Of a DNA stretch of 64,000 bases, positions 43,943-54,589 are shown piece by piece. Position numbers and translations under genes: made by a program. The notes below the pieces were generated by a model, which was not told the origin of the DNA, ran no database searches, and was given only the letters and a program-made list of their open reading frames with translations. Source of the stretch: Puccinia triticina (taxonomy: Eukaryota > Basidiomycota > Pucciniomycetes > Pucciniales > Pucciniaceae); assembly GCF_026914185.1 (NCBI RefSeq), contig NC_070574.1:3286501-3350500 (forward strand), given 5' to 3'. Numbering within the stretch: the stretch's first letter is position 1; every line of letters begins with the position of its first letter.

Positions 43943-45709
43943 ATGTCCGTAATCCATAGCCAGATGCGTAACAACACACCGAGCCACAGTGTGCCACCCG
44001 AGTCTTGTAAGATAGTGAGGAAAACTGAAAGCAAAGAAATCAAGGAACCCTCCGCAAATAGGTGGCCAACAAAAGTAAGCTGTGAGATGAACTTGGAAGA
44101 GTGGGAAAAGGCGCTCCGCAAGTGGGAGCTCTTACCACAATTTGCAGACGTGCTAGAAGGCTTCACCAAGGGGTTTGATCAGGGTATTCCTAACCACACA
44201 ATTGAAACTCTAGACGGTTTTTACTCCCCACCAAATCACAACTCTGCCCTCCAGGCGCAAGCCAAAATTGAGGACTCAATGAGGAAAGAAATTGACACCA
44301 GAAGAATGTTTGGCCCCTTCAGCCCAGAAGAAGTGCTACAGCACTTCCCTTTCTTCCAAACCAGCCCCTTAGGAGCTGTGATTAACGGTGACGGCTCTCT
44401 CCGGCCGATTAATGACCTGTCATTCCCGCATGGACGTCAAGGAATCCCCTCGGTAAATTCCTTTGTTGATTCAGAAGACTTCTTGACCACGTGGGATGAC
44501 TTCAACGTTGTGGCAAAATTCATCCAAGAGCTCAAAGAACCGGTACTTCTCGCAATATTTGACTGGGAGAAGGCTTACCGCCCAATCCCAATGGCACCAG
44601 ACCAGTGGCCCTTTCTGATGACAAGAACCTTTGACAACAAGATCATTCTAGATACAAGAATTTCGTTTGGAGGCGTTTCTGGATGCGGCTTGTTTGGGCG
44701 ACCGGCCGACGCATGGAAACAGTTGATGTTGAAGGAGTTTGACGTGATGACCATCTTCCAATGGGTCGACAACAACATGTTTGTGAAGAGCACTCGATCC
44801 AATGTTCAGATGGAAGACATAGTAAAGCGGGCAACAGAGCTAGGAGTGAAAACGAATAAAGAGAAGTTCTCCCCGTTCCTCCAAGAACAGAAGTACGTAG
44901 GATTCATTTGGAATGGATTCCAAAAGACAGTCCGCCTGCCCGAGGATAAATTAGCAAAACAAGTCACACAGATCCAAGTTTTCCTCGAACTGGGAGCAAA
45001 ATTTAGATATAGCAAAGTCAAAATCCTGGTGGGCCGCCTCAACCACGTCTCGTACGTACTCCCCCAGTTGCGCTGCTACCTCTGCAGCCTCTACAAGTGG
45101 AAGATGGAGTGGATAGACAGACGGTCATATCGAACGGTCCCGGACGACGTCAACGAGGACTTGCATGAATGGCTATACACCCTAGGAAACTTCAAATCAA
45201 CAAGATTGATAGTAAATCCCGATCCGACAGAGATTGGGTGGGTGGGTGATGCGTCCACTAGCTTTGGGATAGGCGTGCTTATTGGCCGCAAATGGGCCCA
45301 ATTCCGTCTCCATTTGATAGAGAAGCTGGGAAGAGCATTAGTTGAAAACTCTGAAGAAGAGCGTATTGCAAGGCTAGAAACAATAGCGGTCCGACTGGGA
45401 CTAATGATGCTAATCAAGATTGGCGCCAAGAAGAGCAAGACTTTCATTGTCTGGACAGACCACTCAACAATCGAGTCCGTGATCACCAAGAGGAAGTCAG
45501 GAGACAGATTCGTAAACGCAGAATGGAAGATTATCCAAAAGATGCTAATTGAACATCAGATTAATCTAGTGGCAAAAAGAGTCGTGTCAGCTGAAAGCCG
45601 CGCCGACGCACTATCCAGAGGAATCCAAGAAGGCCATAGAATCGTAGATCAAATGTACATTACGGTTCCACGCGATCTAGAAGAACTAATCATACAAGTA
45701 GATCATTAG
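43943..45709 (+). CDS. Reverse transcriptase-RNase H, DIRS-like (588 aa), altered catalytic motif
   Basis: One frame from the ATG at 43943; an in-frame TAA lies only seven codons upstream. RT blocks in order: SPLGAVINGDGSLRPINDLS (about 141-160), FDWEKAYRPIPM (206-217), SFGGVSGCGLFG (241-252), and WVDNN (274-278). In this family the last is normally VDD; here the second aspartate is Asn277 (AAC at 44771), expected to disable polymerisation. RNase H follows with its acidic residues in place: D436 in GDAST, E479, D506 in WTDHS, D555 in RADALSRG. The product copies element RNA into DNA. Product starts in a different frame from gag, about 270 bp downstream, so it is translated separately or after splicing. 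Confidence 0.8.
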   Translation: MSVIHSQMRNNTPSHSVPPESCKIVRKTESKEIKEPSANRWPTKVSCEMNLEEWEKALRKWELLPQFADVLEGFTKGFDQGIPNHTIETLDGFYSPPNHNSALQAQAKIEDSMRKEIDTRRMFGPFSPEEVLQHFPFFQTSPLGAVINGDGSLRPINDLSFPHGRQGIPSVNSFVDSEDFLTTWDDFNVVAKFIQELKEPVLLAIFDWEKAYRPIPMAPDQWPFLMTRTFDNKIILDTRISFGGVSGCGLFGRPADAWKQLMLKEFDVMTIFQWVDNNMFVKSTRSNVQMEDIVKRATELGVKTNKEKFSPFLQEQKYVGFIWNGFQKTVRLPEDKLAKQVTQIQVFLELGAKFRYSKVKILVGRLNHVSYVLPQLRCYLCSLYKWKMEWIDRRSYRTVPDDVNEDLHEWLYTLGNFKSTRLIVNPDPTEIGWVGDASTSFGIGVLIGRKWAQFRLHLIEKLGRALVENSEEERIARLETIAVRLGLMMLIKIGAKKSKTFIVWTDHSTIESVITKRKSGDRFVNAEWKIIQKMLIEHQINLVAKRVVSAESRADALSRGIQEGHRIVDQMYITVPRDLEELIIQVDH

Positions 45710-46250
45710 GATGAAATGACAATACCCACCTAGGAATCGGAAAGCAGAAATGGGTGATACAGCCGCTGAGGGAGAGACGGAGGCACGGAGCCGGGCTCAG
45801 ACAAATCTGAGTTACGGGAGCGGGCTCCTACCTTTGGGAGAGATCTCTGCGCTAAGGCCAGAGATCCCAATCTCTTTTGAGTCAAAGTTTCTAGGAGAGA
45901 GTCATGAACTCCTTCTCCAAAGGAAAGCTATCCCTTCCCTTCCTAGAAGAAGGACTCCTGACCCTGACGCGTAAGCACAGGGCAAAGGGAGAAAGGGAAG
46001 GAAAAAGAAACTACTCCCCTCAGCCCGTACCGGGTGAACTTGGGGAGCTATCGTGATAGCTCCCGGGTTTATCCAAGCGCTATAAGTTAAATGCGCTGAA
46101 ATTTAGAGAGGAAATTACTCTAGAGGTGAGGCGGTTCTTCCGCCTCTCTCCACTGGCGAATGACCAGCCGAGAAATGGATGCCAGTGTAGTGAAGCAATC
46201 AAGTCTGCATAAATAATTTTCAATAATTCAGGCCACTTTTCAGGGAAGGG
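45710..46250. other. 3' non-coding part of the DIRS-like element with hairpins
   Basis: Contains a perfect inverted repeat at 46043-46064 (GGGAGCTATC, 2-nt loop, GATAGCTCCC) and weaker ones (CTCAGACAAATCTGAG near 45797; AGAGATC/GATCTCT words near 45840-45870). DIRS-type elements carry complementary terminal regions, which this could represent. Confidence 0.4.
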
Positions 46251-46540
46251 AGGACAGATTTGTATTCACATTTCAACATTTCAAGATGCGTAAACAAATA
46301 TTTACTTGCTTGCACATGTCAACCCACAAGTTGTTCCGTGCTCAGTGAAGCCCAATCAGGAGAATCACCAAGACCCACCTCATTGTCAGAAGGAAAGACT
46401 ACATCACATTAGCCTCATTCACTTCAATTTCAAACACAGTCCGACAGCAAGCAGGTCTAAAGGAATGGAAACTGGAGACAACACAAACAACAACAAGACA
46501 ACTATGCAAACAAGGAGGTCGTAAAATGAATCATCAATTC
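46251..46540. other. 3' flank of the acetyl-CoA synthetase gene
   Basis: Short intergenic stretch between the retroelement and the convergent stop of the acetyl-CoA synthetase gene. Nothing is seen in it. Confidence 0.5.
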
Positions 46541-49527
46541 TCAAGAGGAAGATGTGATTTTATGAACGATTTCGTCGACTACGCTAGGGTCAGAGAGTGT
46601 GGATAAGTCGCCCAAACTATCGACCTCGTTGGAGACGATCTTCCTCAATACGCGCCTTAAAATCTTTGATTGGTTTGTTTTATTCAATGAAGCATTTGTT
46701 TTTGTTGTTTAAGTCAGGAATGAGTCAACATAAAAGGAGGGAAGCAATAGAAAAGGAGTAAATCAGCACCCAAACCAAACGACTGCAAAAGCCAAGAAAA
46801 ATCGATTCAGGGAAACGAGTGAGCGGACCTTTCCAGATCTAGTCTTAGGTAGATCGCTGACGACGACAATTTTCTTAGGATTCGAGAAGGGGCCGATAGA
46901 TTTTCGGACGAGCGAGGTCAACTCCTTCTTCAACTGTTCCTCCTGCTCAGCACTGTGAAGCTGATGATGTTCTGCTTTGAGAATCACAAAAGCACTTGTA
47001 AGAAAGAAAGAAAAAACCCAAAATCAGATTTATTCACATCTCAAGACAGTCATTCATGTTCAGAGTACTGGGTTCATTGAAGTTCTTACTAGATTGATTG
47101 ACCCGTCGTCTCATCAGGCGCCCCTACCACAGCAGTTTCAGCTATCCATGGATGCTGGGCTATCGCTGCTTCAATTTCAGCAGTCGACAGTCTATGTCCG
47201 GATACATTCAAAACATCTGAAAAATGACTCGTTGCAAATGGATCAAGAGGAATCAGTTCAGTAGTGCGACTTCCCACTTTTCGTGACACTCGTTACTGAC
47301 CATCTACCCGACCCTTGATCCAGTAGTATCCATCCGAGTCCCGTCCGGCTCCATCACCGGTGAAGTAGTAACCTGGGTATGGTTTAAAGTAAGTCTCTAG
47401 GTACCGCTTGTGGTCGCCGTAGATGGTTCGGGCCATCGAGGGCCAAGGCCTCTTGAGCGCTAAGACACCGCTTCCTGGGCCCTCGATGACTTTCCCGGTC
47501 GCCGGCTCTAGCAGGACGGGCTCGATCCCAAAGAATGGCAGGGTGGCTGAGCCTGGCTTAGTCTCAGTTGCCCCCGCCAGTGGACTAATTTTTGAAAGGC
47601 ATTCCTCATCAGCTTCGGTGAGACCAAGGACAAACCTTTGGACACCATCCGAGATCTTGGAAGGAGACTCTCACGTGATGATGATCGAGCCCGTCTCGGT
47701 CTGCCAGTAGGTATCCACCACTGCGCATTTGTTCTTCCCCACATGATCGTTGTACCATTTCCACGCATCCGGGCTGATTGGCTCACCCACTGTTCCAATG
47801 ACCCTCAAGGAGCTTAAGTCGTGGCCGTCAAGATAAGAGGCCCCTAGCTTCTTCAGCAATCGGATGGCAGTCCTAAGCGACAAAGGATTTTTGACAAACA
47901 AAATCTATCAGAGTTAATTTAACAAGGGAATAGGGGGGGGGGGGGGGGAGAATATCAAAATCTGTCAAGACCCTCGTGAGGCTTTAATGACTAACGGGGC
48001 GGTGTAGAATTGGGTAAACCGGTATTTGGCAACAGCTTGCCAGTACCGCGACGGGGTGGGGTATATCGGCGTTGACTCAAATATCGTCGTGGCAACCCCG
48101 TTCACGAGAGGCCCATAGATGATGTACGTATGTCCAGTGATCCAGCCGACTTGAACATCAAGTGTCGAGGGAGAAAGACCAAGAAGAAAAAAAATCAATT
48201 GGGAAAACAGATTGAATCGGCATCATTAATTTACTTACCATCAGCCATGCAAGCGAACCGGTCACCCTCGTGAACCTGGAATACGTGTTTGAGCGTCAAG
48301 GCTGCACCGAGAAGATAACCCGCAGTGGTATGGATCAAGCCCTTAGGTTTGCCGGTACTTCCAGAGGTATACAAGATGAAGAGTGGGTCCTCGCTATCCA
48401 TGACTTCGACGGGACAAAATGGCCGGGCATGCTGACAAGCGTCGGTCCACCAAACGTCTCGACCTTCTTTCATCGGCACGCGCGAGCCTGTCCTGGAGTA
48501 AACGATCACTTTCTCTACAACATGCTTACCCTCCCCACGAGCGATCCCATCCAAGGCATCGTCCACAATCCGTTTTGTCTGGATAGTCTTGCCCCCGCGT
48601 TTGCCCTCGTCAGACGTGATCACCACCCGGGACCGGGCATCGACAACTCGGTCCCGCAAGGAATCTGCCGAAAATCCTGCAAAGACTACTGAGTGAATCG
48701 CCCCAATCCTGGCGCATGCTAAAAACGCTATTGCAGCGGCTGGAATCATCGGCAAGTAAATGGCTACTGTCTGTGTACGTATATGTAAGTAAATATCAAT
48801 AGTCGACATCCAACACAGGACAGGCGATTGAAGAGAGATGGCCCTGGAAAAGAAGAAAACTCTTACATCTCCTTTCTTGACACCAAAAGATTTCAAGACA
48901 TTGGCCAAACGACAGACTTCCTCGAAGACTTCCTTGTAAGTGAGTTCGACGCTGTCTTCGTCCTCATCGGCGACCCAGATGATGGCGGTCTGATTTCCAG
49001 CAAGAAGTCACAGAAGACATCAGCACTCTTGAGATAAATGTGCGCCATTGAATCTGGTGTGAAGCTGGTGCGGGACTCACTCGGTTGGGGTCTTTGACTG
49101 CCCATCGGTCCAGGCAGTTGTAGCATGCGTTCAGGCCACCGTCCCTAAACCAGGACACGTTGCCGCTCTGGAAATCTCCCTGGTAAATCGATGTGTAAGG
49201 CCTACTCCAACTAAGAGTTTCTTTGGCTTGCTGAAGAAAAGTACAGACAAATAACCGAGTCAGTAGTACACCACGCCATGGGCGAATAGAATGGAAACAT
49301 TCATGATATTCGAGATATGGGCTGGAGATAAACAATGAAATTTTAAATCCAGGTAGACCAAGAAAACGAACCTGATCCCAAAACGCATCGGATTGATCCA
49401 AGCTACGTTGATAGATGTCGGGGTAATCGAGGGTCTTGACTTTGTTGTTCGAGTCGAAGTCTTTGACTCTGCGAGCGATCGGCAGCTTTTGTATTTCTTG
49501 TGGGCCGGTCAAGTCTGAAGAAGTCAT
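46541..49527 (-). CDS. ACS1: Acetyl-CoA synthetase (AMP-forming)
   Basis: Ten exons: 49372-49527, 49081-49230, 48867-48989, 48239-48770, 47996-48149, 47675-47872, 47301-47584, 47090-47216, 46829-46994, 46541-46663; 670 residues, normal for the family, with every GT-AG junction rebuilding a conserved motif. The enzyme makes acetyl-CoA from acetate, ATP and CoA, feeding lipid synthesis, histone acetylation and the glyoxylate cycle; cytosolic or nuclear. Motifs: [19 protein letters not shown], the phosphate loop [11 protein letters not shown] (277-287), [18 protein letters not shown] with the acetate-selecting Trp, [35 protein letters not shown], and [15 protein letters not shown] with the catalytic Lys (about 630). 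No N-terminal targeting peptide is evident and the start matches homologues. The 47873-47995 intron holds a G16 run (C16 in the transcript). The gene looks intact. Confidence 0.93.
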
Positions 49528-50129
49528 TGTGTATTTATTTCTCCCCTTACTCTTCCTCTATGTATATGTAGGGTTTTCTAAATGTGCGGATTAGTAAAGA
49601 AGCTGGACTCGAGCCCCCAAGGGAAGGGCTGTTTTCCTGAGCAGAAGGTTTTACATGTGGACATATTTATTCAAATAAATACATGTGTATACAACTTGAT
49701 GTGCTTACTGGGGTTGATCCAAAAGCATGAAAACATCATAACTTTAACTGACATGTGGATTGAAAATATGTGTTCCACTGGTGACATTCGCCTGACATCA
49801 GACCTACTTGCAGCCCACACCTCATGCAAACTCAACAAAGTCCCTCGAGTCTCGGGACTTCGGGACTGAACTCGCCAAACAAGCATGAGCAGACCTTTTC
49901 TGTGTGAAATCCACAGTTTGGGTGTTTTTGATGTTTTTTGTTGGAGTGAAAGGAATGGATTGAGATGCCTCAGAGTCAAATTCTTCAGGTTGGACAGGCA
50001 CATTAAGCCAGTCTTTAACCTCAACGAATTTAATCACAAGAAAGTTTTGGAAGCAAGGAATTATACACTTTTGAAAATTCCTTGCACCAAAATCTAGAAT
50101 CTAGCCCCCACAAAAAGGGGCAATAGGGT

Positions 50130-50213
50130 GCAAGTCCCTCCTGCCAAGGACTGTTGGAGGCTTGCTTTGCAAGACACTCACCTGCAGCAGTGAGGCATGT
50201 TGAGCTTAACTGA
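50130..50213. repeat. Small GC-rich hairpin repeat, diverged copy
   Basis: Left end GTGCAAGTCCCTCC; right side GAGGCATGTTGAGCTTAACT. GCTTGCTTTGCAAGAC lies in the middle, like GTTGCTTTGCAAC in other copies. Confidence 0.5.
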
Positions 50214-50379
50214 GCCACTCAAAGTGAAACTTGAGCAAGGGGGGTTCACATAAGGCTGATTTCGAAATCAGTCATCTGCAGCTTTTGCTCATCCTGAGAA
50301 AGCAAAAAGTTTTGGTGGGCAGCTAGCTCTCCTTTGGCATATGCATGTTGACCGCTGTGGTGGACAGACTGGTACGCGC

Positions 50380-50850
50380 GTGGGGATCAAAGTTTTGTTG
50401 TGTGTGGTGCGCGCCGGAGGACGTCAAGGTTCAAGATATCAAGACCTCAAGTTACCAGCCCTCAAGGCTTTCTCAGGTTCAACGGCGCAGTGTGGCGCGC
50501 ATCCTCAAGGCGTTTCAGGCTGCTTCCTTTTCTTTCTTCCCCTTGTTTCTGTGTTGGTTGATTTATTTCTTTCTTCTCATGGTTATTTCTTTACATTATG
50601 TTCTGTATTCTCTTTTCACTCTGCGCGCGTTGGTTAGGTTTGGATGAGGAGGGTTGGCTTTCTTTATGACTGTATTTTGCTGTCTTGTTTTGTTTTGTTT
50701 CTTCTGTCTTGTTGTTGTATCGCGCGCGTGCTTGCTAGGTTGTGATGAGCTGTCTGTTAGATGTCACAAACTCCAAGGTTTGAGTTCAGCTCAAACTCAG
50801 GCTTTTGAGTGGCATGGACCTACTCTGAACCGTAATTTTCAGTTTTCCAT
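50380..50850. repeat. Dispersed repeat, pyrimidine-rich (copy 2)
   Basis: Partner of 3140-3620: GTTCAAGATATCAAGACCTC, a CTTTTCTTTCTTCC-rich middle with GCGCGCGTTGG and ATCGCGCGCGTGC, then TGTCACAAACTCCAAGG and GAGTTCAGCTCAAACTCAGG. Confidence 0.5.
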
Positions 50851-52346
50851 CAAAATCTAAAGTTTGTTGTTCTTGGCAACAGTTCCGCCCAAAGTCTCAG
50901 CTCTTTAAGTTCATTAGCCCGCAACAAAGATCTCCTCCAGCCTCTGGTTTAGATCACATCACCACCAGCAGTATCCCTGGCTCCCTTCTCAATACAAAAA
51001 TTGCCAACGCGCAATTCCAGCCATTTTTAAATCAACCCCCCCCAACGCTACACGTTTCTCTGCGCTCATTCACGGCCAATCACCCCGGAGGGCATACACA
51101 GCTCAATTCCTCATTTTTCCATTCCCCTCCACCAACTGCCTACCGTCTGACACAGTAGGAGTTCCTCACTGCTCAATTTGAGGGGTTGCAAACCCCCACC
51201 AAGGCAAACATAGGCTTCCCTCTGCCAAACAGAGGAGCCAACTAAGCACCCAACTGTTACACAAGCTGCAGAGAACATGAAGGCTGTGGGATACTTCAGA
51301 CAGAATTCAATCTGACAAGTTAGAATAATTCCATAAAAAAAATCGAAACAGTCCAACCTTCTTGGTAAATAAAATACTCAAAAATTGAGATGTAGATGTA
51401 TTGCTTCCTAGAACTCAGAAAGAATATGCATATTGAAGGTGTGGTGATGGAAACAAAAGTTTTCCCACCAAAAACTGGGATCTGGCTCACACAAGTATGC
51501 AAGCCCCTCCCAAAGGGAGGGGTTGCTTTGCAACCAGCCAAATGCTGCTTGTGCCTGTAAGTAGGCTGGGACTTGGGTTAAGTTTGTCCTTACATTTTGT
51601 TTCAAACTCAATGCAAGTCCCTGTTGTGAGAGACTCCATTCCAAACCTCTCTGACTACATATGTTCTCCATGGCCGGTACCAGCTGGCAGCCATCAAGGG
51701 TGGGTAGGCTCATTTGATGTTTGGTACTGGCCTTCAAGGGTCTGTACACTCTCAATGGCCAGGCAGCCATCAAGAGTGCCTGAACATGTGTATATAATGT
51801 TGCTCTCCAGATGAGCGCTGGGAAGCTGAGGAACAGCTGGGCTCAGCGTTGGGATAAGGAACAGCTGCCTCAGCCACAGCTGTGCAGGAGCTAGCAATGC
51901 GCTCCATGGAAGTAGTGGGTAGACGGTGGGTATCTCACTGGACTTGGTGTCATGCCATTTCTTGGCAAGTGACTATCTTTTTCTCCTGGTGTATGTACCT
52001 CTTGGCGGAAAGAATTGGTTATGTGTTTACAGGGGGTATGTGGTACTGGAGGTTGTTTGTCAAGGTGCATAGATAGGTTACTGCCCTTAGAAATACTTGC
52101 TTCTCCCAAACCACATAAAAAGAATTGTGTTGTTTGACAGGTAGTTATGTTTTCTTCATTGTTTTGAATATAGCAGAACACTTACCAGCCAAGGAAATAT
52201 CAACATTGAGAGCAGTTAACTTATGAACAGAAGTCAGAAGTACATAAATGTCTTTTACTGATGAGTAACTTGCTATCTACATAATCAACCTGGTTTCCTT
52301 CAACATGCTGAGCAGTCAAATTTCCAGCCACCCCTTGAAATGCATT

Positions 52347-52560
52347 TGTTGAGTTGTCTGTTAGTCTGCTACCATGATGTATCACCACAGTATGGAGGGC
52401 TGTCGGATCGAACCATGAGCACTACCAACCAACCACCCAGCTGGCAGCCGCAAGCGTCTGTAGCCTAGTTGGTAAAGGCAGCACTCTAGTATGTGTCTCA
52501 GCATAGCTGAGGTCGTGAGTTCAACTCTCACCAGACACATCTTCATTTTACAGTCTCTAC
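52347..52560 (+). repeat. tRNA-related SINE-like repeat, copy 2
   Basis: Matches 15390-15600 from TTGTTGAGTTGTCTGTTAG to TCATTTTACAG. The shared leader (GCTACCATGATGTATCACCA, GTATGGAGGGCT) precedes the tRNA-like part by about 100 bp in both. Confidence 0.6.
52454..52539 (+). ncRNA. tRNA-like cloverleaf with long variable arm (class II)
   Basis: An 86-nt segment folds as acceptor GCGTCTG/CAGACAC (6 of 7 pairs), D arm GCC...GGC with A-box TAGCCTAGTTGG, a four-pair anticodon stem GCAC/GTGT, a variable arm CTCAG CATAG CTGAG, and a perfect T arm GTGAG TTCAACT CTCAC, followed by A. The anticodon stem is short and its loop (TCTAGTAT) has 8 nt, so a standard anticodon cannot be read. This favours a tRNA-derived repeat head over a working tRNA gene. 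Confidence 0.5.
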
Positions 52561-52805
52561 AGCATTCACTTAACCTAAAGATGTACTCAGGCAGTGCATA
52601 GGGAACAATTTGATGGTAGAGCAAATTGTTTAGAAGCGTCTGCACATGAACTCAACCTGTGTAATCAGAAAACAATTAGGGTTCTCAAAGTTGAAAATTT
52701 ACAAATGTGACATAATGCCATACACACCTTTTTTGCAGGGAAGCATTTGGCAGTCCCTGCAAATAAGGTTGTATGTCTTCATGACATATGCCGCTATGTT
52801 GCAAA

Positions 52806-52857
52806 CTTAAATAAGTCCCTCCTTGCCTGAGGCTTTGCCGGAGGGACTTATGACTTA
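52806..52857. repeat. Small GC-rich hairpin repeat, short copy
   Basis: AACTTAAATAAGTCCCTCCT and CCGGAGGGACTTATGACTTA with only TGCCTGAGGCTTTG between: the most compact and symmetrical copy, close to 56597-56633. Confidence 0.65.
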
Positions 52858-53311
52858 TCAGGGATTCTCGCATGAGAGATCTGGATAATTGACCACACTC
52901 AACCTTATATTTCTCACTACTCCGTCAATTCTCAACCTCTCCTTACGGGACCCATTTTTCCTGAATGGCATCCTTCTCAACAAAATTATCATGTATTTTA
53001 TATCCTATGTATCTAGCTCATCTACTTCTAAAATAAATATTTTGAAAATCAGAATAAAAAACAAAATAATAGTGATGTTGAGCACATCACTCCATTTCAT
53101 TCCAAATTAATTTACTAACTGCATAGTGCACAAACCCACCTGTGTTGGGAGATGATTGGAGCTACTAAGCCTGATCAGGCGTACATGATTGATGATATAT
53201 ACTGAGCCCCCCAAAACGGAGAAAAAACACAATGAGATTGAAAAAAAAGAATCACTTTCATCAACAAGAAAGAATAATGTAACCTCAAAGAACATCATCA
53301 TCTTTGGACAA

Positions 53312-54120
53312 CTACATTGACCAGGCAAGCAAAACAACTGAATTCTGTATCTGTAGGGTGTTGTCCCTTCTGTTTGCCGCAAAAGAAACCATCAAACAAA
53401 CAGTCGAGGCAATGATGTGGGGTTGATTAGTGGGGTTAAAGGGTTCCTTGCAGTCTTCAATCTCTTTGAGGGCGGTTTTCTTGGCCAGAGGGGTTTCTCT
53501 CTGTGTTTCTGCTGGCGCTGTATCAGTATCAGATTCTAACTCATTGTCAGATTTTGAGTTGGACTGATTTGTTTGATTTTCTCTTGAATTGCTTTGTGTA
53601 GGACCTCTGGTTTTGAGCGCTGGAGATAGTTCTAGTTGGTCCCTTTGCACTTTGTGCAAGATTAGTTTATAGAGGAACGGCATGTCCGCCATGACAAGTT
53701 TTTCTGTGCGGGTGGCCTTTGATTCATCTGAGAACTCAGAAAAAATCCGGTGTGATTTTTCTAGCATTATGATAATTCCCACCTGGGAATTTTCCGCGTG
53801 CTCCACCTTCAGCGGTGAGGATTGCTTGTGCCTGCTCAAATAATAAATAAGATAGAATGCATCAGAACCTTGTCACCCAAAGAAAACGCAGCCAAGACAA
53901 CAAGATAAGAAGGACACACCTTGGATAGTATGTATTGATTCCAACAAGCTCTTCCTTCAGCAGTATGGCAAACGAGTTGCTTGATTGCGGTCAAAATGGC
54001 TGTTGTTGTTGGCCATCCAATTGGTGCTCCCCACAACCGACGATTGGACTTAATTTTTGATTGTTGTGCGTAAGATAAGCCTGTAAGAACTGCTTTGGGT
54101 TGAGCTGATAAGCATGCAAG
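53312..54120 (-). pseudogene. DUF6589-like transposon-associated protein relic
   Basis: Minus-strand coding-like segments: RRLWGAPIGWPTTTAILTAI and HTAEGRACWNQYILSK, a probable GTGTGT...GAGCAG intron (about 53824-53916), a stretch ending ITPDFF, then in another frame MPFLYKLILHKVQ and, after a Ser/Asn-rich linker, STVCLMVSFAANRRDNTLQIQN. These resemble the N-terminal part of the large DUF6589 proteins common in rust and other basidiomycete transposons (recollection, not searched). The frame changes at a run of six A/T (53740-53745), and the frame dies before the expected core domain, so this is a truncated relic. Confidence 0.45.
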
Positions 54121-54272
54121 ACTAGAAGTAGAGATGGCAAAAGGGTACCCTTTTGCAGGTACCCGGCACCCGTGGGGGGGGGTACCTGCCTGCACTGACA
54201 GGTACCCGCAGACGGGTAGCAGATGCGGGTGCGGGTGTTCAGCTTTCACCAGGAAAATAAAATAGTCAGTAA

Positions 54273-54469
54273 GGGTGTTCAAAGTTGAAATCATAAAATT
54301 TTCAATGCATAAAATCATAAAATTATAAAACTTTCAAGTGATGATTTCATATGTACCATTCTAGAAATGTTGCTCTAATTTGAGTGCTTGGGTGCAACAT
54401 ATTTTTTTCAGCTTAGAATTTTATGATTTTATGGTGTTATGATTTTATGCAAGTCAACTTTGAACACCC
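54273..54469. mobile_element. PIF/Harbinger-like MITE (197 bp)
   Basis: Ends GGGTGTTCAAAGTTGA and TCAACTTTGAACACCC are exact inverted repeats of 16 bp, with TAA on both sides (54270-54272, 54470-54472). The interior is rich in AAAATCATAAAA/TTTTATGATTTT inverted words. No coding capacity. Confidence 0.7.
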
Positions 54470-54589
54470 TAAGTCAATGACAAGTGACATCACACCAGCT
54501 CCAGCCAGCTACCCACCATCTATTCAATATCTATCCACCATCTACCCCAATCTCCCAACCATTTCCTCAACTTCCAAAATTTACCAAGG

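Larger units (their letters stand above)
41741..46250 (+). mobile_element. DIRS-like retrotransposon, apparently incomplete
   Basis: Contains a gag-like gene (42076-43671) and a reverse transcriptase/RNase H frame (43943-45709) of the class found with tyrosine-recombinase elements. No tyrosine recombinase, integrase or protease is visible, and no LTRs were found, so the element is either incomplete or depends on others. Both flanks are rich in short inverted repeats (for example 46043-46064). The outer limits given are approximate; true ends were not identified. Confidence 0.6.
49528..53311. other. Gene-free repeat stretch
   Basis: Begins with the promoter of the acetyl-CoA synthetase gene. 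Then come a hairpin repeat (50130-50213), a dispersed repeat (50380-50850), a relative of the 41170-41510 repeat (51400-51590), a decayed palindromic array piece (about 51660-51785, with GGCCGGTACCAGCTGGC and CTGGCAGCCATCAAG words), the SINE-like repeat (52347-52560) and another hairpin repeat (52806-52857). No gene is supported. Confidence 0.5.
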
